Origin: Sphingomonas oleivorans
GTDB lineage: Bacteria > Pseudomonadota > Alphaproteobacteria > Sphingomonadales > Sphingomonadaceae
Length of the DNA: 64,000 bases
Assembly (NCBI RefSeq): GCF_003050615.1
Contig: NZ_NWBU01000009.1
Coordinates: forward strand, 62,001-126,000
Direction: 5' to 3'
In this document: in pieces, positions 42,372 through 50,643 of the stretch
Layout of the letters: every line of letters begins with the position of its first letter
Position numbering within the stretch: the stretch's first letter is position 1
The notes under the pieces: model-generated
Databases searched by the model: none
What the model saw: only the letters and a program-made list of their open reading frames with translations
Told to the model about the DNA's origin: nothing
Program-made: the position numbers and the translations under genes

Positions 42372-42411
42372 GGACCCGACCCGCGCCTGAGCGCCGGTCG
42401 GGTCCCTTTTT
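42372..42411 (+). terminator. Intrinsic terminator of the small ORF unit
   Basis: 10-bp stem (42372-42381 with 42396-42405) plus an inner gcgc-ctga-gcgc hairpin, then CTTTTT. Lies before the TlpA-like lipoprotein gene. Confidence 0.85.
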
Positions 42412-42468
42412 GTATTTTCTACCGATTTGCTTTAGCCGCATGCCGCTATTTTCGGAGTCGTTTCATCC

Positions 42469-43740
42469 ATGAACCGATCGCTTGCCCGCCAACGCCCCTT
42501 CACGCTGCTCGTCGTGGCCGCGGCGCTTGCCGCGTTGCTCCTGCTGCTCACCGCCTGTTCGGGCGCGAAGCAGGCCGAAGGGGTGAAGCCGGGCCAATAT
42601 CGGCTGACGCTGGATTTCCCCGTCGGCCAGCTACCCGTGGGCCTCGATCTGGTCGAGGAAGGGGGCGTGATCACCGCCTATCTCGTCAATGGCGGGAATC
42701 GCACCCGGGCGGAGAGCACGACCGTCGAGGGCAATCGCCTGACGCTCGCTTTCCCTTCCTATGATTCGACGCTGGTGGCGGAGGCGCAGCCCGACGGCAG
42801 CCTTTCCGGCACCGCCACGCTGCGGCGCAAGGACGGGCCGGTGCCGGTGAAGTTCGCCGCCGTGCCGGGTCAGGCCTGGCGCTTCTACGAGACGCCGGCT
42901 GCGGCGACGGGGGCGATCGGCGGCACCTGGCTGCTCGAGACGCAGGGCGACGAGCCGGAAAAGGGCCTGTTGCTGGTCAAGGAGACGAACGGCGTGCTGG
43001 AAGGCACGATCCAGTTCCCCACCGGCGACGTGCGCTATCTGGCCGGCCAGGTTTCCGGCGACGAATTCGCGCTCTCCACCTTCGACGGCAATCAGGGATC
43101 GGTGTGGCGCGGCAAGCGGTTCGCCGACGGCACGCTTCGGGGCGAGAATTTCGGCGCGACCGCCAAGACGCCCACCAAGTGGATCGCGCACCCGCAAAGC
43201 GCCGCGCCCGCCGATCAGGTTGTCGCGATCGGCGAGGAAAAGCCGCCCGTCGAGCGGATCGACTTCACCTTCCCGGACGCGAACGGCAAGCCCGTCTCGC
43301 TCTCCGACCCGCAATATAAGGGCAAGGTGGTGGTCGTCGCGATCGGCGGCACCTGGTGCCCCAATTGCCATGACGAGGCGCTGTTCCTCGCGCCCTATGC
43401 CAAGCGGCGCAAGGCGGAGGGGCTGGAGGTGATCGGCCTGCAGCTCGAATATACCGACGATCCGGCGCGCTCGGCCGCCCAGTCGCGGCGCTTCGCCCAG
43501 CGCTACAATATCGAATATCCGCTGCTGATCGCGGGCAAGTCCGGGGCGGAGGGGAGCAAGAAGGCGCTGCCGCAGCTCGATGGCGTGCGGGTCTATCCGA
43601 CCACTTTGTTCATCGACCGCAAGGGCCGGCTGCGCACCATCCACACCGGCTATGCCGGCCCCGCGACGGGCGAGCTCAACAAGAAGGCGACCGCAGAGTT
43701 CGACGCGCTGGTGAGCGAGCTGCTGGCGGAGAAGGCCTGA
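42469..43740 (+). CDS. TlpA-like thioredoxin-fold lipoprotein
   Basis: 423 residues. Signal peptide with lipobox LLTAC (Cys about 30). Residues about 35-250 form beta-rich repeats (TWLLETQGDEPEKGLLLV, SGDEFALSTFDG) of no recognised family. From about 255 a TlpA/AhpC-type thioredoxin domain follows with IGGTWCPNCHDEA and a cis-Pro segment VYPTTLFIDRKGR. A periplasmic thiol-disulfide reductase anchored in a membrane is expected. Confidence 0.85.
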   Translation: MNRSLARQRPFTLLVVAAALAALLLLLTACSGAKQAEGVKPGQYRLTLDFPVGQLPVGLDLVEEGGVITAYLVNGGNRTRAESTTVEGNRLTLAFPSYDSTLVAEAQPDGSLSGTATLRRKDGPVPVKFAAVPGQAWRFYETPAAATGAIGGTWLLETQGDEPEKGLLLVKETNGVLEGTIQFPTGDVRYLAGQVSGDEFALSTFDGNQGSVWRGKRFADGTLRGENFGATAKTPTKWIAHPQSAAPADQVVAIGEEKPPVERIDFTFPDANGKPVSLSDPQYKGKVVVVAIGGTWCPNCHDEALFLAPYAKRRKAEGLEVIGLQLEYTDDPARSAAQSRRFAQRYNIEYPLLIAGKSGAEGSKKALPQLDGVRVYPTTLFIDRKGRLRTIHTGYAGPATGELNKKATAEFDALVSELLAEKA

Positions 43741-43753
43741 GCGAAATTCATCC

Positions 43754-43787
43754 CCTCGTCATCCCCGCGCAGGCAGGGATGACGAGG
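43754..43787. repeat. Palindrome between the TlpA-like gene and gloA
   Basis: Perfect 12-bp inverted repeat cctcgtcatccc / gggatgacgagg around a 10-base centre containing gcgcaggc. May end the upstream transcript. Confidence 0.65.
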
Positions 43788-43826
43788 TGTTCAACTCGGG
43801 CCGAACAGGCTCTAGACTGTGGAGCC

Positions 43827-44243
43827 ATGAAATATCTCCACACCATGATCCGCATATCCGATCCGGACGCGACCGTCGCCTTTTTCGAGTTGCTCGGGCT
43901 GAAGGAAGTGCGCCGCTTCGACAATGAGCAGGGGCGCTTCACGCTGATCTTCCTCGCCGCGCCCGGCGATGAGGATGCGCAGGTCGAGCTTACCCATAAT
44001 TGGGATGAAAAGGGCTATGATGGCGGCCGCAATTTCGGCCACATCGCCTATCGCGTCGACAATATCTACGCGACCTGCCAGCGGCTGATGGATGCTGGCG
44101 TCACCATCAACCGGCCGCCGCGCGACGGCCACATGGCCTTCGTCCGCACGCCCGACAATATCTCGATCGAGCTCCTCCAGGCGGGCGACAATCTCGCCCC
44201 CGCCGAGCCCTGGGCGTCGATGCCCAACATAGGCAGCTGGTGA
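43827..44243 (+). CDS. gloA: Lactoylglutathione lyase-like VOC protein (glyoxalase I)
   Basis: 138 residues. First metal ligand His in YLHTMIRISD, then ELTHNWDEKGYDGG, GHIAYRVDNIY and FVRTPDNISIELLQ with the Glu ligand: the single-domain glyoxalase I pattern. It condenses methylglyoxal-glutathione hemithioacetal to lactoylglutathione. The gloB gene follows after one base, completing the pathway. Confidence 0.9.
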   Translation: MKYLHTMIRISDPDATVAFFELLGLKEVRRFDNEQGRFTLIFLAAPGDEDAQVELTHNWDEKGYDGGRNFGHIAYRVDNIYATCQRLMDAGVTINRPPRDGHMAFVRTPDNISIELLQAGDNLAPAEPWASMPNIGSW

Positions 44244-44244
44244 G

Positions 44245-44973
44245 ATGATCGAGGTCGTCCGCATCCCCGTGCTCAGCGACAATTATGTCTGGCTGGCGCA
44301 TGATATGGAGAGTGGCGACACGGTCGCGGTCGATCCGGCCGTGGCCGAGCCGGTGCTTGCCGAGGCGGATGCGCGGGGCTGGCGGATCGGCCAGATCTGG
44401 AACAGCCATTGGCATGGCGACCATGTCGGCGGCAATCTGGCGATCAAGGCGGCGACGGGCTGCACCGTCACCGGTCCCGCCGCCGAGGCGGACAGGATTC
44501 CGGGGCTCGACCGGTCGGTCGGCGAGGGCGACCGGGTGAGGATCGGCCGGCATGAAGGCGTGGTGATGGAGGTGCCCGCGCATACGGCGGGGCATATCGC
44601 CTATCATCTGCCCGATGCGGGCATCGCCTTCGTCGGCGACACGCTGTTCGCCATGGGCTGCGGCCGGCTGTTCGAGGGGACGGCGGAGCAGATGTGGGCG
44701 AATATGGTCCGGCTCGCGGCGCTGCCGCCCGAGACGCTCGTCTATTGCGCGCATGAATATACCCAATCGAACGGCCGCTTCGCGCTGGTGGCGGAGCCGG
44801 ACAATCGGGCGATCGTTGAGCGGATGCAGGCCGTGGATAGGGCGCGCGCGGCGGGCGAGGCGACGGTGCCGACGACGATCGCGCTGGAGCGTGCCACCAA
44901 TCCCTTCATGCGCGCCGGCAGCGCCGCCGAGCTGGGCCGCCGCCGCGCCGCGAAGGACGCGTTTCGGGGGTGA
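44245..44973 (+). CDS. gloB: Hydroxyacylglutathione hydrolase (glyoxalase II)
   Basis: 242 residues. Metallo-beta-lactamase fold with the binuclear metal motif NSHWHGDHVGG, later PAHTAGHIAYHL and FVGDTLFAMGCGRLFEG, and CAHEYTQSNGRFAL near the C-terminus, all typical of GloB. It hydrolyses lactoylglutathione to lactate and glutathione. In an operon with gloA. Confidence 0.93.
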   Translation: MIEVVRIPVLSDNYVWLAHDMESGDTVAVDPAVAEPVLAEADARGWRIGQIWNSHWHGDHVGGNLAIKAATGCTVTGPAAEADRIPGLDRSVGEGDRVRIGRHEGVVMEVPAHTAGHIAYHLPDAGIAFVGDTLFAMGCGRLFEGTAEQMWANMVRLAALPPETLVYCAHEYTQSNGRFALVAEPDNRAIVERMQAVDRARAAGEATVPTTIALERATNPFMRAGSAAELGRRRAAKDAFRG

Positions 44974-45018
44974 AGCAGGGGAAATCGGGGGCGTGAGGAA
45001 AGATAAGGAGTCCATGTA

Positions 45019-45444
45019 ATGCGCCGCCTGCTATTGTTTCCCGCCCTGCTGCTGATCGCGGCAGGCGCGGCCCCCGCTGCCAAGAAAGCGCCGCCGCCCT
45101 CGCCCGAGCTGGATGAGGCGCTGAAGGACCGTGTCGCGGAAAAGCCGCAAAGCTGCATCTCGATGAACCCCCAGACGGGCACGCGGATCATCGACGGGAC
45201 GGCGATCATCTATCAGGAATCGAGCCGGCTCTGGTATGTCAACCGCCCGAGCGAGGGGCGTTGTCCGTCGCTGCGCCACTATCGCATCCTCGTCACGCGC
45301 GCCTTTTCGAGCCAGCTCTGCCGGGGCGATCTCGTCGAGATGGTCGAGCCGTCGGGCAGTATCCCATTCGGCTACTGCATCCTCGGCGACTTCACTCCCT
45401 ATCGCAAGGTGAAGCCGGATGGCGGGCAGGCGGAAAAGCAGTAG
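45019..45444 (+). CDS. Secreted Cys-containing protein, tandem paralogue A
   Basis: 141 residues, function unknown. Signal peptide (MRRLLLFPALLLIAAGAAPA). The mature part shares about half its residues with the next gene: ALKDRVAEKPQSCI, IIDGTAIIYQ, SRLWYVNRP, QLCRGDLV and FGYCILGDFTPYRKVK. Four Cys are conserved between the copies, suggesting two disulfides in the periplasm. A short Gln/Glu/Lys tail ends this copy only. Confidence 0.8.
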   Translation: MRRLLLFPALLLIAAGAAPAAKKAPPPSPELDEALKDRVAEKPQSCISMNPQTGTRIIDGTAIIYQESSRLWYVNRPSEGRCPSLRHYRILVTRAFSSQLCRGDLVEMVEPSGSIPFGYCILGDFTPYRKVKPDGGQAEKQ

Positions 45445-45476
45445 GCTCCGGCCGAAGATCGAGAGGAGCCAAATCC

Positions 45477-45872
45477 ATGCGCATCCTGTTCACCCTGCCG
45501 CTGCTGCTCGCCCTTGCCGTTCCCGCCATGGCGGCCGAGAAGGTACCGCCGCCCTCCGCGAAACTCACGGAAGCGCTGAAGGGCCGGGTCGCCGAAAAGC
45601 CGAGGAGCTGCATCACGCTCCGGCCCACGCTGCGTTCGCAGATCATCGATGAAACGGCGATCATCTATGAGGACACGTCGCGGCTCTGGTATGTCAACCG
45701 GCCGGACCATGGCAGCTGCACGTCGCTGCGTCGCGATCGCGCGATCGTCACGCGCACGCCGACCAACCAGCTCTGCCGCGGCGATATCGTGCGCGTGATC
45801 GATCCGCCGAGCCCAATGGAGTTCGGAAGCTGCGTGCTGGGCGACTTCGTGCCCTATCGCAAGGTGAAGTGA
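45477..45872 (+). CDS. Secreted Cys-containing protein, tandem paralogue B
   Basis: 131 residues. Signal peptide (MRILFTLPLLLALAVPAMA) and the same core as paralogue A: ALKGRVAEKPRSCI, IIDETAIIYE, SRLWYVNRPD, QLCRGDIV and CVLGDFVPYRKVK. A GAGAGGAG ribosome site precedes the ATG. It ends immediately before the stop of the convergent acyl-CoA synthetase gene, with no gap. Confidence 0.82.
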   Translation: MRILFTLPLLLALAVPAMAAEKVPPPSAKLTEALKGRVAEKPRSCITLRPTLRSQIIDETAIIYEDTSRLWYVNRPDHGSCTSLRRDRAIVTRTPTNQLCRGDIVRVIDPPSPMEFGSCVLGDFVPYRKVK

Positions 45873-47657
45873 TTATTTCCGGTAGAGCGCGTCCAGCCGC
45901 TCGCCATAGCGCTTGCGCAATATGTGGCGGCGGATCTTGAGCGAAGGCGTCAGCTCCTCATTGGCGATGCTGAAGGGCTCGTCGGCGATCAGGAAGCGGC
46001 GCAGCTTCTCGATCACCGACAGCCCGGCATTGACCCGGTCGACCGCCGCCGACAGCGCGCGCTGAAAGGCGGGATTGGCGGCGAGCGTCGCGGGATCGGC
46101 CGATACGCCCTCTGCCTTCGCCCATGTCGCCGCCCATTCGGGATCGGGCACGATCAGCCCGACCAGATAGGGCCGCCGGTCGCCTGCCACCATCGCCTGC
46201 AATATTTCGGGCTCGAGCGTAAGCATGCCTTCGATCCGCTGGGGCGCGATATTGTCGCCCTTGTCGTTGACGATCAGATCCTTCTTGCGATCGGTGATCA
46301 TCAGCCGGCCGGCATTGTCGAGATGGCCAATGTCGCCCGTGTGGAGCCATCCGTCGACCAGCACGCGCGCCGTCTCCTCCGGATTGCGCCAATAGCCGTG
46401 CATCACATTTTCGCCGCGTACCAATATCTCGCCATCCTCGGCGATGCGCACTTCCGTGTCCTTGAGCGGGGGGCCGACCGTTTCCAGCGCTATGCCCGCG
46501 CGCGGCCGGTTGCAGGAAATGACGGGCGCCGCCTCCGTCTGGCCATAGCCTTGCAGTAAGGTGATGCCGAGCGCGCGGAAGAAATTGCCGACCTCCGGAT
46601 TGAGCGGCGCGCCGCCCGAGACCATCGCCTTCAGCCGCCCGCCGAACCGCCTGGCGATCTTCGGCCGGAGCGTGCGCGAGAGAAGGAAATCGAGCGGCAT
46701 GTCCGCCAGCCCGACCTTGTTCTTGGCGCCTAGGCCGATCGCGCCCGCCATCAGCCAGCGGGGCAGCGCGCCCTGCTTCTCCACCGCCTTCAGGATGCGC
46801 TGGCGCAGCAGCTCGAACAGGCGGGGGACGACCACCATGATCGTCGGGCCCACTTCCTCGATATTGGCGGCGAGCTTTTCCAGGCTTTCGGCATAATAGA
46901 TCTGCCCACCCAGCCCGATCGGCAGGAATTGGCCGCCGCTATGCTCATAGGAATGGCTGAGCGGCAGCAGGCTCAGAAATATCTCCTCGCCCCAGCCGAA
47001 ATCCTGTTCGATGATCTCGATGCAGGCGGCGACATTATGGAGGATCGCGCCATGATGCTGGCACACGCCGCGCGGTGCGCCGCCCGTGCCGCTGGTATAG
47101 ATGATGCAGGCGAGATCGTCGCGCGTGAAGGCCGCGCCAGCGCGGGCGGCGGCGACGTCGCCTGGCTGGCCGGCGATCAGATCGGCCCAGTCATGGACGC
47201 GCAGCGTACCATTCTGGCCGATGCGCATCGGCTCGATCCCGATCACATGCTCGCAGGCCGATCGCATCGCCGCCGGCAGCACCGTCCTGGCGAGCTTGGC
47301 GGTGGAAAGGATCAGCGCGCGGGCGCCGCTATTCTCGAAGATATGGGCATGGTCGCGCTCGGTATTGGTGACATAGGTCGGCACCGTCACGCAGCCGGCG
47401 GTCATGATCGCGAGATCGGACAAGCACCATTCGGGCCGGTTCTCGGAGACGAGCATTACCCGGTCGCCGCGCTCGAGACCGATCGATTTCAGCCCCTCGG
47501 CGAGCGCCGCCACCTTGCGCGCGGCCTCGGCCCAGCTCGTCGCGGCCCATTTCCCGTCCTGCTTGGACCAGAGGAATGGCGCGTCGCCCCGCTCGGCCGC
47601 GCGGGCGAAGAACATCTCCACGAGATTGGGGAAGGGCCCGAACGTCCGCATATCCAC
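45873..47657 (-). CDS. Long-chain acyl-CoA synthetase / AMP-forming ligase
   Basis: 594 residues. Activates fatty acids to acyl-AMP and then acyl-CoA. P-loop-like CIIYTSGTGGAPRGV, adenylate motif LQGYGQTEAAPVIS, and YWRNPEETARVLVDGWLHTGDIG with ITDRKKDLIVNDKGDNIAPQ; the C-terminal subdomain follows. Similar in size to FadD15-type enzymes. No signal or membrane segment. Confidence 0.92.
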   Translation of the reverse strand: MDMRTFGPFPNLVEMFFARAAERGDAPFLWSKQDGKWAATSWAEAARKVAALAEGLKSIGLERGDRVMLVSENRPEWCLSDLAIMTAGCVTVPTYVTNTERDHAHIFENSGARALILSTAKLARTVLPAAMRSACEHVIGIEPMRIGQNGTLRVHDWADLIAGQPGDVAAARAGAAFTRDDLACIIYTSGTGGAPRGVCQHHGAILHNVAACIEIIEQDFGWGEEIFLSLLPLSHSYEHSGGQFLPIGLGGQIYYAESLEKLAANIEEVGPTIMVVVPRLFELLRQRILKAVEKQGALPRWLMAGAIGLGAKNKVGLADMPLDFLLSRTLRPKIARRFGGRLKAMVSGGAPLNPEVGNFFRALGITLLQGYGQTEAAPVISCNRPRAGIALETVGPPLKDTEVRIAEDGEILVRGENVMHGYWRNPEETARVLVDGWLHTGDIGHLDNAGRLMITDRKKDLIVNDKGDNIAPQRIEGMLTLEPEILQAMVAGDRRPYLVGLIVPDPEWAATWAKAEGVSADPATLAANPAFQRALSAAVDRVNAGLSVIEKLRRFLIADEPFSIANEELTPSLKIRRHILRKRYGERLDALYRK

Positions 47658-47730
47658 TCCTGCCGCGCGGGCTTCGCCGCGTCGCCCGAGTGGAAGTTTT
47701 AGCCTTCGGCTGGCGGGAAGGGAATCGCAT

Positions 47731-47758
47731 CCTCATCCCTGCGAAGGCAGGGATGAGG
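47731..47758. repeat. Palindrome between the acyl-CoA synthetase and ggt genes
   Basis: Perfect 12-bp stem cctcatccctgc / gcagggatgagg, tetraloop gaag. Just after the ggt stop on the minus strand; terminator-like member of the palindrome family. Confidence 0.65.
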
Positions 47759-47766
47759 GAGGAAGC

Positions 47767-49437
47767 TTACTCCACCAGCGCGACGCCGCCGAAATGCGGG
47801 TCTGCCGCGCCGACCCAGCCGCTGGGCGTGCGCTGGACCGTGGCGAGCTTGGAGACCAGTTCCGAAGGCGTCACCGTCTGGCCGAGCTTCTCGATCGCGG
47901 GCGCCATCGCCTCCAGCGCCGTGCCCTTTTCGACCAGCACCGCGCCGCCGCCGAAGAAGATGTTGGGAAGCGCGATTGCCTCGCCCGCGGGCAGGCCCCA
48001 GTCGATCACGCCGACCAGCGACTTCATCACATGCATGATGATGCGCTTGCCGCCCGCCGATCCGATCGCCAGCACCGCCCGGCCCTCAGGGTCATAAACG
48101 ATCGTCGGCGCCATGGAGGAGAGCGGACGCTTGCCGGGCTCGACCCGGTTGGCGACGGGGGCGCCGTCCTTCTCGGGCGCGAAGGTGAAGTCGGTGAGCT
48201 CGTTGTTGAGCACCATGCCATTTGCGATGAGCTGACTGCCGAACGGCCCTTCCACCGTGGACGTCATCGACACGACGTCGCCATTGCCGTCGACCGCGAC
48301 GAAATGGGTGGTGCCGGACACCTCGCCCGAAATGGCGGCGGTGCGGGGCTCGGCGCCGGGCGGCGTGCCTGCCTCATATTTTTTAAGCGAGCGCACCGGC
48401 GAGATCAGCTTCGAGCGCTGACGCAGATAGGCCGGATCGATCAGGCCGGCGAGCGGCACGGACACGAAATCGCGATCGCCCAGATATTTTTCGCGATCGG
48501 CATAAGCGAGCTGCATCGCCTCCGCGATCAGATGCCAGGCGACGGGCGAATCCTTGCCGAGCTTCTTCATGTCGAAGCGTTCGAGCATGCCCAGCATCTG
48601 GAGGATGGTGGTGGCACCCGAGGAGGGCGGCCCCATGCCGCAAATCTTGTAGCCGCGATAATGGCCGCACACCGCCGGCCGCTCCTTCGCCTGATAGCCG
48701 GCGAGGTCTGCGGCGGTGATGGGCGCGGGATTGCGCTTCGCATTGGCGGTCGCGGCGATGATCGCATCGGCATTGGCGCCGCTGTAAAAGGCTTCGGGTC
48801 CTTCGGCGGCGATGCGGCGCAGCAATGTAGCGAGCGCGGGATTGCTGATCTTCGTGCCGGCCGCCTTGGGGGTGCCATTATCGCTATAGAGCGCCGCGAT
48901 CTCCGGGAAATCGCCCCATAGCTTGGAGACGGGGCCGCTCGCCTTGCTGGTATAGGTGGATGCCTCGAAGCCGTTCTCGGCCAGGCGGATCGCGGGCTCG
49001 AACAGCCGGGCCCAGGGTAGCTTGCCCCAGCGCTGATGCGCGCGCGCCATTAGCCGGATATTGCCGGGCACGCCTACCGATTTGCCGCCGGGAAAGGCCT
49101 CCACGAAGGGCAGCGGCTTGCCGTCCGGCCCCATGAAGCGATCGGGCCGGGCGGCGGCGGGCGCGGTCTCGCGCCCGTCGATCGTGCCGATCAGGCCGGT
49201 CTTGCCGTCATGATGAAGCAGCAGGCCGCCGCCGCCAATGCCGGAAGATTGCGGCTCGACCACCGTCAGTGCCAGCATCATCGCCATTGCCGCGTCGGTG
49301 GCGCTGCCGCCCGCACGCAATATTTCGCGGCCGGCGTCGGAGGCTCTGGGATCGGCGGCGGCGACGACGCCCCCTTCTGCGATCGCGGCGGTAGGCAGCA
49401 GGGCTGCGGCGAGGAGGATCAGGATACGCTTCAGCAT
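47767..49437 (-). CDS. ggt: Gamma-glutamyltransferase
   Basis: 556 residues. Signal peptide (MLKRILILLAAALLPTAAIA), so periplasmic. SSGIGGGGLLLHHDG near the start; the autoprocessing Thr nucleophile is in SGTTHFVAVDGNGD, followed by NNELTDF. Autocleavage gives large and small subunits; the enzyme transfers or hydrolyses gamma-glutamyl groups of glutathione. ATG at 49437 gives the signal peptide. Confidence 0.95.
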   Translation of the reverse strand: MLKRILILLAAALLPTAAIAEGGVVAAADPRASDAGREILRAGGSATDAAMAMMLALTVVEPQSSGIGGGGLLLHHDGKTGLIGTIDGRETAPAAARPDRFMGPDGKPLPFVEAFPGGKSVGVPGNIRLMARAHQRWGKLPWARLFEPAIRLAENGFEASTYTSKASGPVSKLWGDFPEIAALYSDNGTPKAAGTKISNPALATLLRRIAAEGPEAFYSGANADAIIAATANAKRNPAPITAADLAGYQAKERPAVCGHYRGYKICGMGPPSSGATTILQMLGMLERFDMKKLGKDSPVAWHLIAEAMQLAYADREKYLGDRDFVSVPLAGLIDPAYLRQRSKLISPVRSLKKYEAGTPPGAEPRTAAISGEVSGTTHFVAVDGNGDVVSMTSTVEGPFGSQLIANGMVLNNELTDFTFAPEKDGAPVANRVEPGKRPLSSMAPTIVYDPEGRAVLAIGSAGGKRIIMHVMKSLVGVIDWGLPAGEAIALPNIFFGGGAVLVEKGTALEAMAPAIEKLGQTVTPSELVSKLATVQRTPSGWVGAADPHFGGVALVE

Positions 49438-49510
49438 GAAGCCGCAGACTAGCCAGCTTTGCCCGTGCGGCAAGCCGTTTCACCTACGAAAATATTCCGG
49501 CGGCTGGCGG

Positions 49511-50569
49511 TCACGCTGCCGCCGATCGATCCTGTTCCTCGCTGCCGACCGCATCGGCGAGCGTCGCGAAGCCGTCGCGCAGGAGCCGCGTCTTGAGCTC
49601 GCGCGCGATGCGGCGGGCGAGCCCGGGCCCTTCATAGACGAGCGCCGAATAGAGCTGGATCAGGCTCGCGCCCGCGCGGATGCGGGCATAGGCGGCCGCT
49701 CCATCGCCGATCCCGCCCGCCGCGATCAGCGGCAGCCGCCCGCCCGTCGCGCGGCGGAAATCGCGCAGCCGTTCGAGCGCGGCATCCGCGAGCGGCGCGC
49801 CGGAAAGTCCGCCGCTCTCGCCCGCATGCGCCGATTTCAGCGGCGGGCGGGCGATGGTCGTGTTGGACACAATCAGCGCGTCTATGCCGCGTTCGATCGC
49901 CACCTGCGCGATATCGTCCACATCCGCCGGCGTGAGATCGGGCGCTACCTTCAGGAAGACGGGCGGGCCGCCCGCCCCCCGCGCCTCGGCCACCGCGACG
50001 AGCAGCGCATCGAGCGCCTGCCTGTCCTGCAGCGCGCGCAGGCCCGGCGTGTTGGGGGAGGAGATGTTGACCGTCAGATAGCTGGCCACGCCTGCCATCG
50101 CCCGCACGCCCGCCGCATAATCTGCGATGCGATCGGCGGCATCCTTGTTCGCGCCGATATTGACGCCGACGATGCCCGGCCGGTCACCCCGCGCGTCGAG
50201 CCGGGCCAGCGCGTCCGCCTGCCCGCCATTGTTGAATCCCATGCGGTTGATCACTGCCCGGTCCTCCGCCAGCCGGAACAGGCGGGGCTTGGGGTTGCCC
50301 GCCTGGGGAAGCGGGGTGAGCGTGCCCACCTCGACGAAGCCGAAGCCCAGGCCCAGCATCTGATCGGGCACCTCGGCATCCTTGTCGAAGCCCGCGGCCA
50401 GCCCGACCGGATTGGGAAAGTCGATCCCCGCCACACGGATGCCCAGCACCGGATCGGTCGCCGGCGGAGCGCCCGCGGGCAGGATCTTCAGCGCATTGAT
50501 CGTCAGGCGATGCGCGCGTTCGGCATCGAGGCGGAAGATGAGCGGGCGGAGGAGCGGATAGAGCGACAT
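49511..50569 (-). CDS. pyrD: Dihydroorotate dehydrogenase (quinone), class 2
   Basis: 352 residues. Begins LYPLLRPLIFRLDAERAHRLT, the membrane-associating N-terminal helices of class 2; FMN-binding segments NPVGLAAGFDKDAEVPD, NRMGFNNGGQAD, the catalytic Ser region VNISSPNTPGLR, and LIAAGGIGDG. It oxidises dihydroorotate to orotate with quinone as acceptor. Confidence 0.95.
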   Translation of the reverse strand: MSLYPLLRPLIFRLDAERAHRLTINALKILPAGAPPATDPVLGIRVAGIDFPNPVGLAAGFDKDAEVPDQMLGLGFGFVEVGTLTPLPQAGNPKPRLFRLAEDRAVINRMGFNNGGQADALARLDARGDRPGIVGVNIGANKDAADRIADYAAGVRAMAGVASYLTVNISSPNTPGLRALQDRQALDALLVAVAEARGAGGPPVFLKVAPDLTPADVDDIAQVAIERGIDALIVSNTTIARPPLKSAHAGESGGLSGAPLADAALERLRDFRRATGGRLPLIAAGGIGDGAAAYARIRAGASLIQLYSALVYEGPGLARRIARELKTRLLRDGFATLADAVGSEEQDRSAAA

Positions 50570-50643
50570 GGCCTCGCCTATGGCACCGGCCGGGCGAGGC
50601 CGCTAGGGTCGCGCGCAACGTCCTGATCAAAGGGGGATATTCG

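Noticed and set aside
47404-48921. Plus-strand open frame opposite the acyl-CoA synthetase and ggt genes
   Set aside because: Shadow ORF spanning two convincing minus-strand genes.
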